From an uncultured Mailhella sp. (GTDB lineage: Bacteria > Desulfobacterota > Desulfovibrionia > Desulfovibrionales > Desulfovibrionaceae), in contig NZ_CALUYL010000018.1 of the NCBI RefSeq assembly GCF_944324995.1, forward strand, positions 1 to 63,821: a stretch of 63,821 nucleotides of DNA, given 5' to 3'. The notes beneath the pieces were generated by a model that was given only the letters and a program-made list of their open reading frames with translations, searched no databases and was not told the origin of the DNA. Positions 17,064-25,967 of this stretch are shown one piece after another (within the stretch, counting starts at the first letter, position 1; every line of letters starts with the position of its first letter). The translations under genes and the position numbers were made by a program.

Positions 17064-17090
17064 TCCTGTTTCATGCTACGGAGTACAACC

Positions 17091-18095
17091 ATGAAAATTC
17101 GTCTTGCTTCCCTTGCCCTGGCCCTTGCTCTGAGTCTTGCCGGCACCGCCTTCGTGACCGACGGCATGGCCGCTCCCAAAAAAATCAAGGTCTGGACCGG
17201 CAACCCGGAAGGCGATCCCATTCTCGCAGGCATGAAGGACGCCTTCAAACCGTTCGTGGAAAAGGAATCCAAGGGAAAATATGTGGTGGAAATCTACCCG
17301 GCAGCATCACTCGGAGCTTCCGATACGGCCTTTCAGGGAGTCCAGTTCGGCAGCATTCAGATCGTTGTCGATGCCGTAAACAATATCAGTCAGTTTATCC
17401 CTCAGTTCTCCGCCTTTGACGTGCCCTATCTGCTGCCGGACGAGGAAAAGCTGAACAGGGCCTTCCATTCCAAGGCCGTGGAACGCCTCTGGACCTTCGC
17501 CGAAAAGAAGGGCATCAAGCCTCTCAACGTCGTTCTGGCCACCTACCGCGGCATTCTCTCCAACAAGCCCATTCTCAAGCTGGAAGACGCGCGCGGCCTC
17601 AAGGACAGAACCTCTTCCTCCAAATATCACATTGCGGCCATGGAATCGCTCGGCTTCATTCCCACGCCCATGGCTGCCTCGGAAGTGCTTACCGCCATGC
17701 AGCAGGGCGTCATCGACTCCGTGGACTTTGAATGGCACGCCTTCGTCAATCAGAGAATCGTCGATGTGGCCAAGAACCTGCTTCTCTCCGACCATCTGCC
17801 CGTGCTGTACATGGCCTACACGAGCTCCGAGTGGTGGGACGGCCTTTCCAGAGCCGACCGGGAAATGTTCACGAAGGCGCTGGAAGCCTACCGTCAGCAC
17901 GTCATCAACATCTATAAGGAACGCAACGCCCAGGTGCTTGAAACCATGGAAAAGGATTTCGGCGTCACGATCACCCGCCTGAGTCCCGAAGAAAAGGCCC
18001 GCTGGATCGAAGCTTCCAAATCCGCCGTCAAGAGCTTCCCTGAAGACATCGCCGCCCTGGCCGAAGAAATCCGCGCCGCCGGCGAAGGCAAGTAA
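17091..18095 (+). CDS. TRAP transporter substrate-binding protein, DctP type
   Basis: A periplasmic binding protein that captures a carboxylate and delivers it to DctQM. 334 aa with a Sec signal peptide (MKIRLASLALALALSLAG..., cleavage after about residue 30). It keeps the family's Gly-Leu-Lys-x-Arg segment (GLKDR), which normally carries the Arg that binds the substrate carboxylate, and QQGVIDSVDFEWHA. The start at 17091 is behind GGAG and gives a clean signal peptide; the ATG-like start at 17073 would add six polar residues. The substrate is unknown, but context suggests an unsaturated or aromatic organic acid. Confidence 0.93.
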   Translation: MKIRLASLALALALSLAGTAFVTDGMAAPKKIKVWTGNPEGDPILAGMKDAFKPFVEKESKGKYVVEIYPAASLGASDTAFQGVQFGSIQIVVDAVNNISQFIPQFSAFDVPYLLPDEEKLNRAFHSKAVERLWTFAEKKGIKPLNVVLATYRGILSNKPILKLEDARGLKDRTSSSKYHIAAMESLGFIPTPMAASEVLTAMQQGVIDSVDFEWHAFVNQRIVDVAKNLLLSDHLPVLYMAYTSSEWWDGLSRADREMFTKALEAYRQHVINIYKERNAQVLETMEKDFGVTITRLSPEEKARWIEASKSAVKSFPEDIAALAEEIRAAGEGK

Positions 18096-18174
18096 TCACG
18101 TTTTCCCCTCGGAGCGGAACAGGGCATCCCTGCCGACGCCGCTCATCCTTTATCCGTCCAACGGAGAGAGCATC

Positions 18175-20109
18175 ATGAAATGTCTTGAACCTGCGCGCCT
18201 CGGCAACGTGGAACTGCGCAACCGCATCATCTGCCCCCCCATGGTGACCCGCTTTGCCTCGGAAGAAGGCCTCGTCACCGACCGTCTCATCGCATACGCC
18301 TCCGAAAGAGCCCGCGGCGGCGTGGGCCTCTACACGCTGGAAGCCACCTACGTCACCCCTCAGGGCAAGGGCTTTGAACACGGCGTGGGCATTGACGACG
18401 ACAACAAGATTCCCGGCCTCAGGCGTCTCACCGACGCCGTCCACGCTCAGGGCGGCAAAATTTCCGTTCAGATTCATCACGCGGGCCGGGAAACCTGGAG
18501 CTCCATCAGCGGACTGCCCGTGGTGGCCCCTTCCGACTGCCCCGTCGCCTATTCGGAAGAACCCGTTCACGTGCTGACGAAGGAAGAAATCGCCGTCATC
18601 GTCGGACAGTTCGGCGCAGCCGCCCGGCGCGCCAGAGAGGCCGGGTTCGACGCCGTGGAAATTCACGGCGCTCACGGCTATCTGCTCACGCAGTTTCTCT
18701 CGCCCTACACCAACAAGCGACAGGACGAATACGGCGGTTCGCTGGAAAACCGCGCAAGACTCAGTCTTGAAGTCATACGGGCCGTGCGCGCGGCCGTGGG
18801 CAGAGATTTCACCGTGACCTTCCGCATGAGCGTGGAAGAAAGCCTGCCCGGCGGTCTGCCGCTGCAGGACGGCGCAGCGGCAGCGGCGCTCTTTGCCGCC
18901 ACGGGCGACATCGACGCCATCCACATCGTGTCCGGCAACTACGCCACGCATCATACCGTCATTCCTCCGGCGAGCGAGGGCTACATCATCAACAGAGCGC
19001 GCGCCATTGCCGTGCGTCAGGCCGTGGGGCCGGACTTTCCCCTCATTCTTGCCGGGCGCATCAAGACCGTGTTTCAGGCCGAAGAAATCATTCAGAGCGG
19101 CATTGCCGACTTCGTGGCCATGGGACGCGCCCTCATTGCCGATCCCGAACTGCCCAGGCTGTGCGCCGAAGGCAAGTTCAACGCCGTGCGCAACTGCCTC
19201 GGCTGCAACGACGGCTGCGCCATGCGCACCGGCGTGGGCCTCGACACGCTCTGCGCCGTGAACCCCTTCATGGGCTTCGAGGGCGAATTCCGTTCGGACG
19301 AAAAAGCAAAAACGTCTCTTCGCGTGCTCATTGTCGGCGGCGGCCCCGCCGGCATGGAGGCCGCATGGTACGCCGCCCGCCGCGGACACCGCGTCACCCT
19401 GTGCGAAAAGCGCTTCCGCCTGGGCGGACAGTTCTTCCTCGCCTCACTGCCGCCGTTCAAGACCGATCTGGCCATCTACCTGTTCAACATGTTCCATCGA
19501 CTGGAAAACGTCGGCGTCGAGATTCGCCTGAACTGCCCCGTGGACGCAGACTTCATCCGCAGCTTCAACGCCGACAGAGTCATCGTCGCCACCGGCAGCC
19601 TTCCCCTCTCCATTCCCTTCAGGGGACTGGAAAACGTGCCGCATCTTTCCGCCGATGAAGTGCTCGACGGTCATCTCGACGACACCGGAGCCCGGGTGGC
19701 CGTCATCGGCGGCGGGCTCGTGGGCGCGGAAACGGCCGAATACATCGCCCGCACGGGACGCAGCGTCAGCATCGTGGAAATGGCGGACGACATTGCGCAG
19801 GGCATTCACCCCGTCATGCAGGACTTCATGAAAAAACGTCTGGCAGCGCTCAACGTTTCCGTGTTTACCGGGCACAAGGTGCAGGCCTTTGAAGGCAACA
19901 GCATTTCCGCCTCCCGCGCGGACGGGTCAACGGTCGATCTCGGTCCGTTCGACACCGTGGTCATCGCCCTCGGCTCCAGAGCCGACAAAAAGCTCTGCGA
20001 CGAACTCGACGCCGCTGGCATCCCCTACTCCGCCGCGGGCGACTGCGTGAAGGCAGGCAGAGTGCTTGCGGCCGTAAGTTCCGCCATGCACGCCGTTCAC
20101 GATCTCTAA
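18175..20109 (+). CDS. OYE-family NADH:flavin oxidoreductase / enoate reductase-like (copy 2)
   Basis: 644 aa with the same architecture as copy 1: FMN TIM barrel with HGAH (H164, H167), 4Fe-4S cysteines C341, C344, C348 and C360 with the standard X11 last gap, then GGGPAG and GGGLVG dinucleotide folds. GGAGAGAG precedes the ATG. Two divergent enoate reductases in one operon imply either two successive C=C reductions or related substrates. As in the other copies, the FMN domain opens with a K/R-N-R-segment (ELRNRIICPPMVT), typical of OYE enzymes. Confidence 0.92.
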   Translation: MKCLEPARLGNVELRNRIICPPMVTRFASEEGLVTDRLIAYASERARGGVGLYTLEATYVTPQGKGFEHGVGIDDDNKIPGLRRLTDAVHAQGGKISVQIHHAGRETWSSISGLPVVAPSDCPVAYSEEPVHVLTKEEIAVIVGQFGAAARRAREAGFDAVEIHGAHGYLLTQFLSPYTNKRQDEYGGSLENRARLSLEVIRAVRAAVGRDFTVTFRMSVEESLPGGLPLQDGAAAAALFAATGDIDAIHIVSGNYATHHTVIPPASEGYIINRARAIAVRQAVGPDFPLILAGRIKTVFQAEEIIQSGIADFVAMGRALIADPELPRLCAEGKFNAVRNCLGCNDGCAMRTGVGLDTLCAVNPFMGFEGEFRSDEKAKTSLRVLIVGGGPAGMEAAWYAARRGHRVTLCEKRFRLGGQFFLASLPPFKTDLAIYLFNMFHRLENVGVEIRLNCPVDADFIRSFNADRVIVATGSLPLSIPFRGLENVPHLSADEVLDGHLDDTGARVAVIGGGLVGAETAEYIARTGRSVSIVEMADDIAQGIHPVMQDFMKKRLAALNVSVFTGHKVQAFEGNSISASRADGSTVDLGPFDTVVIALGSRADKKLCDELDAAGIPYSAAGDCVKAGRVLAAVSSAMHAVHDL

Positions 20110-20239
20110 CACGTACTCTCCCCTGTTCCGGCGGACAGAGGGCAGCGCTCTCTTCCGCCGGACTCCCTCCACAACGCGGCCGCGACAGAATCGGGAGATG
20201 CTCACGCCGTCGTGACCGCCAGATCCTTGAGGAATCGGC

Positions 20240-20932
20240 ATGCCCCTCTACCAGTATCCCTGCTGCAAAAACAAAATCATCGTCCTTATCGGAAAGACCT
20301 CCGGCACGCCCCTGAAACGCTGGTACCTGGAACGCCACGTGAAGGATCTTGCGTCTCTTCCCGACATGCGGGAATACCGGGCCAACATGCTTTCCGAACA
20401 GACGTTGAACTGCCTCACTCAGGAGACCAACGGCGATGATCCCTACGGCGTTGCAGCCGTGGACGAGATCAAGGGGCCGGACTGGAACGCCATCCGGCAT
20501 CTGTACGAGGAGGCGCGCATTCTCGGAGCCTATCGGGTGACGGAATACATGATACGGGAACTGCATACCGACAGACCCGTCGGCATGCGGACGCCTGAAA
20601 TCAAACGCATCGCCATGCTGACCAAACCTGAAGGCGTGACGCATGAAGAGGCCATGACCTACTGGCTGGAGCGCCACCCCGCCTTCTGTTTCCGCCATCA
20701 CAGCGGCATGGCGTCCTATTCCCAAAACCACATCGACGAGCTTCTGACGGAAAACTCCATCCCTCTGGACGGATTTCCCATCCTCACCTACTGGAACGAA
20801 GACGCTTTCCGCTTCGGCCATTTCAGCATGAAGGATTCGAGAAAACTCATGCTCGAGGACTGCCGTCATTTCCGATCCACGTCTTTTGTCATCACTGTTG
20901 ATGAATACATCATGAAGCAGGAAGAATCCTGA
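20240..20932 (+). CDS. Tandem EthD-like (dimeric alpha/beta barrel) protein
   Basis: 230 aa made of two ferredoxin-like halves of the EthD type. Both carry the hallmark W/Y-x-E-R-H near the helix: WYLERHVKDL in the first and YWLERHPAF in the second. The second half also has the typical helix end SYSQNHI, resembling the Y-x-x-N-x-x motif. EthD-like domains bind small hydrophobic or polyketide-type compounds and sometimes catalyse ring modification. Tandem copies can form a pseudo-dimer in one chain. GAGG precedes the ATG. It is the last gene of the sigma-54 operon, 130 bp after the second enoate reductase. The catalytic role is unknown. Confidence 0.75.
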   Translation: MPLYQYPCCKNKIIVLIGKTSGTPLKRWYLERHVKDLASLPDMREYRANMLSEQTLNCLTQETNGDDPYGVAAVDEIKGPDWNAIRHLYEEARILGAYRVTEYMIRELHTDRPVGMRTPEIKRIAMLTKPEGVTHEEAMTYWLERHPAFCFRHHSGMASYSQNHIDELLTENSIPLDGFPILTYWNEDAFRFGHFSMKDSRKLMLEDCRHFRSTSFVITVDEYIMKQEES

Positions 20933-21067
20933 TTGAACCTCTTCCTCGGATATCTTATCCGCAGCACCAATACTATGTTATGCATATAAAATTAACGTTA
21001 TAATATATTATTATCATTAATTTATACTCCCACACAAATACTGTTGCAATTTATTATTTCAACTAAT

Positions 21068-21102
21068 AAGGCGTCGACCAGCAATCCAAGTCGACGCCTT
21101 TA
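21068..21102. terminator. Bidirectional terminator between islands 1 and 2
   Basis: A perfect 11-bp stem, AAGGCGTCGAC / GTCGACGCCTT, around an 11-nt loop, with A-rich and T-rich flanks. It sits in the AT-rich gap (20933-21199) where the two sigma-54 operons converge. A dyad TTATTA-N7-TAATAA (21051-21069) touches its left side. No gene is visible in this gap. Confidence 0.8.
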
Positions 21103-21199
21103 AGGCATTTAAGAAGTAATCAGCATGTCCGTATATTGCTGAACAGCGTGCCTGCTGTTTATGACTGCAATGCCGACCTATGCTCCAAACGAAAAACAG

Positions 21200-23119
21200 C
21201 TACAGACTGCTGCCCACGGCAAAGCCCTGAGAAGTTGCGTCCATAACGAGGCCGACCTTTCGGGCGTCTCCGATGACATGCACGTCAAATCCGGCAGAGA
21301 CAAGTTCGTCGGCGAGAGCGTGCTCGGGTCTGGAGCCCGTGGCAACAACGACCGTGTCGGCGGGAATCGTCAGCGTCTGATTTTGATGTTCCACAGTGAC
21401 GTGTTGCTCGGTGATCTGCTTTACCTTGGTCTCCGTCAATATACGGACGTGATACTTTTCCAGGGCCCGCATCAGATGCCACTTGGGGGCAAGCGCTTCT
21501 CCGGCGGCAATTTCGGAAAGCATTTCCACCAGCGTGACCTGCTTGAGCTGCACGGCCAGATGGTGAGCCGTTTCCGCTCCGACCAGTCCGCCGCCGATGA
21601 CGACGTTGCGCAGACCAACGTTGACCGCTCCAGAGAGGACATCATGCGCCGTGACCACATGAGGAAGATCGATGCCCGGAACCGGAGGCATGGCCGGTGT
21701 TGCTCCGGTGGCGATGATCACCACGTCCGGCGCCATTTTTTTCATCATATCGAGGTTCGCTTCCGTATTGTACCATATGGAAACCCCGAGCTTCTTCAAC
21801 TGCGTGGTCTGCCAGGCAATGAAGTCGGCAATTTCCCCCTTGCAGGGAGGCACCGCCGCCAGACGGAACTGTCCTCCCGGGCGGGAGCTCTTTTCCAGCA
21901 CCTCGACGTGATGACCGGCTTTGGCCGCGGCTATGGCTGCCTCCAGACCGGCGGGCCCGGCTCCGACCACAACGACCTTCTTTGCCTTGACGGCTTTCTT
22001 TATTTCGCATTCTGCTTCCCGGCCCAGAGTCGGGTTCAGCACACAGCTGATGGGCTTGTCCTCGAACAGCAGGCCCAGGCAGCCGAAATTGCAGGCTATG
22101 CAATGACGAATGTCTTCAAATCGGCCTTCCTGCGCCTTCTTCGGCATTGCGGGATCGACAAGCGAGGCGCGTCCCATGCCGACGAAGTCCGCTTTGCCTG
22201 TCTTGATGAGCATGTCGGCAATGCGCGGATCGTTGACTCGTCCGACCGTGATGACGGGAATGGAACAGATGCGCTTTACCGCCTCCGCCATATGACAGGT
22301 CCAGGCGTGAGCCGTATGGGCAGGCGGCACAATGGCGTCGCAGGAAGCGTAGCATCCGGCGGAAACATGAATGATGTCGATGCCCGCCTCTTCCAGTACG
22401 GGCACGATGACCAGCGTGTCGGCGAGCGTCCGGCCGCCGTCTATGTATTCATCGGCGGAAATACGGAATCCTATGATGAAGTCGTCGCCGCACTTCTTGC
22501 GGATGTTTTTGATGACTTCCACGGGAAAACGAAGACGGGAGGCAAGATCTCCCCCGAATTCATCACTTCTTTTGTTCGCATAGGGCGACATGAATTCTGC
22601 GATGAGATAGCCGTGACCGCCATGAATTTCCACGCCGTCGAAGCCGCATTTCTTGGCGCGAAGCGCGCAGTCTCCGAAATCTTCTATGAGAGCATGGATT
22701 TTTTCCACGGAAAGCTCTTCGGGCATGTCGGGACTGAACGGACAGGGAATGGCCGAAGGGGCGTACGGCGCCCGGCCGATGACATTGTGATTCGTCTGTC
22801 TGCCGCAGTGATATATCTGAGCAAGAATGGTTGATCCGTGGGCATGAACTCTTCTGGTGAGCTCCGAGTGTCCCGGGATCTGTTCATCGCACCAGAGGCC
22901 GGCCACATTGCTGAATCCGCGTCCCGTAGGCTCGACGACGTAGTCTTCCGTGATGATGAGGCCCCAGCCGCCTTCCGCTTTTGTTTCATGGTACTTTATG
23001 AAACGTTCCGTGGCCTTGCCGTCGGTAGTGCAGAAATTTGTCACCATGGCGGTGACCGTGCAGCGATTCTTGATGGTTTTTCCGCGGAGCGTGAAAGGAG
23101 AAAAAAGATGATTCAGCAT
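21200..23119 (-). CDS. OYE-family NADH:flavin oxidoreductase / enoate reductase-like (copy 3)
   Basis: 639 aa, the last gene of the minus-strand island 2 operon. The TIM barrel has the H-x-x-H pair HGGH (H166, H169) in IHGGHGYLIAEFMSPY, the cluster cysteines are C340, C343, C347 and C359, and GAGPAG and GGGLVG follow. The frame is open to 23263, but ATG 23119 is preceded by GGAAGG and gives the family N-terminus MLNHLFSPFTL; the extra upstream residues would overlap the intergenic hairpin. It is paired with an amidohydrolase-like gene as in island 1, which strengthens the idea of a shared pathway. Confidence 0.92.
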   Translation of the reverse strand: MLNHLFSPFTLRGKTIKNRCTVTAMVTNFCTTDGKATERFIKYHETKAEGGWGLIITEDYVVEPTGRGFSNVAGLWCDEQIPGHSELTRRVHAHGSTILAQIYHCGRQTNHNVIGRAPYAPSAIPCPFSPDMPEELSVEKIHALIEDFGDCALRAKKCGFDGVEIHGGHGYLIAEFMSPYANKRSDEFGGDLASRLRFPVEVIKNIRKKCGDDFIIGFRISADEYIDGGRTLADTLVIVPVLEEAGIDIIHVSAGCYASCDAIVPPAHTAHAWTCHMAEAVKRICSIPVITVGRVNDPRIADMLIKTGKADFVGMGRASLVDPAMPKKAQEGRFEDIRHCIACNFGCLGLLFEDKPISCVLNPTLGREAECEIKKAVKAKKVVVVGAGPAGLEAAIAAAKAGHHVEVLEKSSRPGGQFRLAAVPPCKGEIADFIAWQTTQLKKLGVSIWYNTEANLDMMKKMAPDVVIIATGATPAMPPVPGIDLPHVVTAHDVLSGAVNVGLRNVVIGGGLVGAETAHHLAVQLKQVTLVEMLSEIAAGEALAPKWHLMRALEKYHVRILTETKVKQITEQHVTVEHQNQTLTIPADTVVVATGSRPEHALADELVSAGFDVHVIGDARKVGLVMDATSQGFAVGSSL

Positions 23120-23158
23120 GATGTTCCTTCCTGTAGTCAGGCGGATGAAAAGAAGTGC

Positions 23159-23188
23159 GCTGCCCCGGGAAAGGCTCCGCGGGGCAGC
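23159..23188 (-). terminator. Intercistronic hairpin between AH3 and enoate reductase 3
   Basis: A perfect 8-bp GC arm pair, GCTGCCCC / GGGGCAGC, with a 14-nt loop lies in the 82-bp gap. Reading minus, it is followed by only a weak T-rich stretch. It may attenuate or stabilise the mRNA rather than fully terminate it. Confidence 0.45.
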
Positions 23189-23201
23189 CTTCAGGAATAG
23201 G

Positions 23202-24065
23202 TTAGAGTCCGAGGAGAGTCTTGGCGTTCCAGTAAAGCTGGCGGGTGATGGCGTCGTCATCAAGGCCGCTTCCCGCCCACTGTTCGACGGCCTGCTTCAG
23301 ACCGCAGACCGGGTAGCTGCTGTTGAAGACGATGCGGTGACGCATCCAGCTGTTGCCCGCGCGGACAAGCTGATCGGCAAAGGGCATGTTGCGGCTGTAG
23401 AAATAATAGTCAGGGGCCAGATAGACATTGGGATGCAGCAGGCAGACGGCAAGCATGCGGTCAAAGTCCGGCCAGGCGGCGTGGCTGACGAGGATTTTCA
23501 GATTGGGGAAGGCCTGCGCCACATGCTGAACATGTACAGGATTGGCGTAGGAGATGTCGGGACCGACAAAGCAGCTGATGTTGAGGGTCAGCACCATGCC
23601 GAGTTCATTGACGAGCTCATACACGGGATAAAGACGCTTGTCGTCGCTGAACACGCTGGGATTCAACATGCCGGGCTCGACGCTGATGCCCTTGAAGCCC
23701 CAGGCGTGGCAGCGGCGAATATCGTCGAGACAGCCTTCCTCCAGAGGGTTGATGCCGGCAAAGCCAATGAAGCGATCGGGATACTGTTCAACGATGTCAT
23801 GTACTTCGGCGTTGTCGATCTGACCGGAGCAGATGCCGGTATCATTCGTGCGGCGCCCCATGACCACGGCCTTCACGATGCCGGCGTCATCCATTTCGTG
23901 CAGGAATTCGTCCATGGAGCCATGTCGCTGCGAAGGAACGGCCTTGCGGAACCACTGCGGAGCCGTAATGCTTTCGGCGGAAATGGGATCCCAGCCCTTG
24001 AAAATACCGGCCGTAAGAAAGCTCTTGTACGGAGGACGAATGCGGCAGTCGATAACGTAACTCAT
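23202..24065 (-). CDS. Amidohydrolase_2-fold protein lacking the metal ligands (AH3)
   Basis: 287 aa. The N-terminus MSYVIDCRIRPPY has R8-I-R10 in place of HxH, the segment GMVLTLNI has no His, SHAAWP keeps the His at 195, and NSSYP puts Ser250 where the family has Asp. It retains SVEPG and DKRLYPVY. GAGG lies before the ATG. It is the fourth gene of the minus-strand operon, 92 bp after dctM. Loss of the same metal-ligand positions as in its relatives in islands 1 and 3 argues for selection on a metal-free function rather than decay. Confidence 0.82.
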   Translation of the reverse strand: MSYVIDCRIRPPYKSFLTAGIFKGWDPISAESITAPQWFRKAVPSQRHGSMDEFLHEMDDAGIVKAVVMGRRTNDTGICSGQIDNAEVHDIVEQYPDRFIGFAGINPLEEGCLDDIRRCHAWGFKGISVEPGMLNPSVFSDDKRLYPVYELVNELGMVLTLNISCFVGPDISYANPVHVQHVAQAFPNLKILVSHAAWPDFDRMLAVCLLHPNVYLAPDYYFYSRNMPFADQLVRAGNSWMRHRIVFNSSYPVCGLKQAVEQWAGSGLDDDAITRQLYWNAKTLLGL

Positions 24066-24101
24066 AATGAACCTCTACAGTTTAAGGTGTTTTTGAAAAC
24101 A

Positions 24102-24124
24102 ATTGAAATAACAATTATTTCAAT
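24102..24124. promoter_or_regulatory. Perfect 10-bp inverted repeat in the dctM-AH3 gap
   Basis: ATTGAAATAA (24102-24111) and TTATTTCAAT (24115-24124) are separated by 3 bp. They lie in an AT-rich 91-bp gap inside the minus-strand operon. It could be an operator, an internal promoter control site or simply an mRNA hairpin. Confidence 0.4.
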
Positions 24125-24156
24125 GTGGTGCCGTTGATGTTGAAATGATGTCGCAA

Positions 24157-25428
24157 CTACAGAAGAAAGAGCGTCAACTGGGGAATAAATCCGATGGCAA
24201 GGCCGACGACAAGCATGATGATGCAGTAGGGAATACATCTGGCAGCGATGATGGAGACGGGAAGATCCGACAGCCCAGCGGCGACGAACAGATTCAGTCC
24301 CACAGGAGGGGTCAGGAATCCGGTAGCCAGAATGACCAGCATGAACAGACCGAACTGAACCTGATTCATCTGAATGATGTCCAGAAGGGGCATAAGCATG
24401 GGGCTGAGCACCAGAATGACTATGGAAACCTCAACGAATGTGCCGAGAACCATGAACACGACGGCCAGGGTGAGAATGATGCCGACCTTCGTGGAGCTTA
24501 TGGCGGTAATGAGGTTGCACAGCATTTCGTGGGCATTGAAGTACACAAGCACGATGCTCAGGGCATTGGCGGTGGCAACAACGAAGAAGATGGTTCCCGT
24601 AGTTTTCAGCGAGGTGAACAGGATGCTCCGAAGCAGGGTCGGCGTCATGGACTTCGTGATGAAGCATTCGACAAACAGGGCGTAAACTACGGCGAGGGCT
24701 CCGGCTTCCGTGGGAGTGACGATGCCTCCGTAAATGCCGCCCAGCACGATGACGGGCACCATCAGGGCCCAGCGAGCCTCCCAAAGAGCCTGAAAGCGTT
24801 CCCTGGCGCTGGTTTTGGGATGCACGACGCCGTACTTTCTTTTTTTTGCGGTTACATAGCAGAGCACCATGAAGATGCTGCCGACCACCAGACCGGGAAT
24901 GATGCCCGCAAGAAACAGATCGGAAATGGAACAGCCGACGGATGATCCGTACAGAATAAGCGGAACGCTGGGCGGAATGAGCACACCGAGGCAACCGCCC
25001 GCCGCATTAAGAGCTGTTGCATAGGATTTCGGATAGTTATCCTTTTCCATGGCGGGAATCATGATGCCGCCGACGGCTGCCGTGGTCGCCGGAGCGGAAC
25101 CGGAAAGCGCTCCGTAGAAGAGGCAGGTGAGCACGGATACATGGCTGAGCGCTCCGGTGAGATGTCCGGTAAGGGTGCGGCAGAAGTTCAGAAGACTTCC
25201 GGCAATGGTGCCCTGCTGCATGATATCCCCGGCCAGGACAAAGAATGGAACAGCGAGCAGAGGAAAGGAATCAAAGGTGCTGTACAGACGCTGTATGAAC
25301 ATGGTGAAGTCCATATTTCCCATGTACATGCCTACCAGAGCGGCAATGCCGAGAGAAACACCAATGGGAACAGCCAGAGCAAGAAGAATAATCAGCGTGG
25401 AAAATACAGAAATGAGTACTATATCCAT
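24157..25428 (-). CDS. TRAP transporter large permease, DctM type (island 2)
   Basis: 423 aa, about 12 transmembrane segments. FPLLAVPFFVLAGDIM, SGSAPATTAAVGGIM, PTEAGALAVVY and GFLTPPVGLNLF match the family. It is clearly related to but distinct from the island 1 DctM. The start is 2 bp after the dctQ stop, so it is translationally coupled. It forms the Na+-driven organic acid channel with the preceding small subunit. Confidence 0.94.
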   Translation of the reverse strand: MDIVLISVFSTLIILLALAVPIGVSLGIAALVGMYMGNMDFTMFIQRLYSTFDSFPLLAVPFFVLAGDIMQQGTIAGSLLNFCRTLTGHLTGALSHVSVLTCLFYGALSGSAPATTAAVGGIMIPAMEKDNYPKSYATALNAAGGCLGVLIPPSVPLILYGSSVGCSISDLFLAGIIPGLVVGSIFMVLCYVTAKKRKYGVVHPKTSARERFQALWEARWALMVPVIVLGGIYGGIVTPTEAGALAVVYALFVECFITKSMTPTLLRSILFTSLKTTGTIFFVVATANALSIVLVYFNAHEMLCNLITAISSTKVGIILTLAVVFMVLGTFVEVSIVILVLSPMLMPLLDIIQMNQVQFGLFMLVILATGFLTPPVGLNLFVAAGLSDLPVSIIAARCIPYCIIMLVVGLAIGFIPQLTLFLL

Positions 25429-25430
25429 GG

Positions 25431-25913
25431 CTAATTTTCCTTTTTGTAAATATAGTTATAAATGTTATTCATGCAATATATTCCAGACAATATGAATGTA
25501 AAAGGAATGGAAAACCATATTATCCATAACGGTACAGGCAAAGACAAAGCCGTTTCTTCTGATTCTACAACAATCTCGAGCATGACTATTCCATAGTAGG
25601 CAAGGAAAAGCATGAACACCAAGGTGACAATTTCGCCAGATATAAGAAGAATATTTTTAACTTTGCGATTGACTACAGAAAAAATGATATCGACTTTAAG
25701 ATGATCTCTGCTGTAAGTGCTGTACGCCACACCAAGATAGGAGAGCCAGATAAAGAGGAATCTGGAAGCTTCTTCCGGCCAGGCCATGGCACTGTGAAAA
25801 CAGTATCGGGCAATGACCTGTGCGACGCAGATGACTGTCATCAGCAGAAAAAAGATGGAACCGACGGTTGAGCACACTTCATTGAGCAGAAAAAAGATAT
25901 TTTTTTCTTTCAT
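25431..25913 (-). CDS. TRAP transporter small permease, DctQ type (island 2)
   Basis: 160 aa, four hydrophobic helices, with AWPEEASRFLFIWLSYLG as the family signature. It is much more AT-rich than the neighbouring genes on either side of the islands, which suggests different ancestry. It is located between dctP and dctM in the order P-Q-M. Confidence 0.92.
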   Translation of the reverse strand: MKEKNIFFLLNEVCSTVGSIFFLLMTVICVAQVIARYCFHSAMAWPEEASRFLFIWLSYLGVAYSTYSRDHLKVDIIFSVVNRKVKNILLISGEIVTLVFMLFLAYYGIVMLEIVVESEETALSLPVPLWIIWFSIPFTFILSGIYCMNNIYNYIYKKEN

Positions 25914-25967
25914 AGTCTCTCCATGGAGGGAGAAGCTCTCAGATGACCAGCCCCTCCCCCAGAGGTA

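Noticed and set aside
21161-22834. 557-aa plus-strand frame over enoate reductase 3
   Set aside because: The minus strand encodes a full enoate reductase with all motifs; the plus frame has none.
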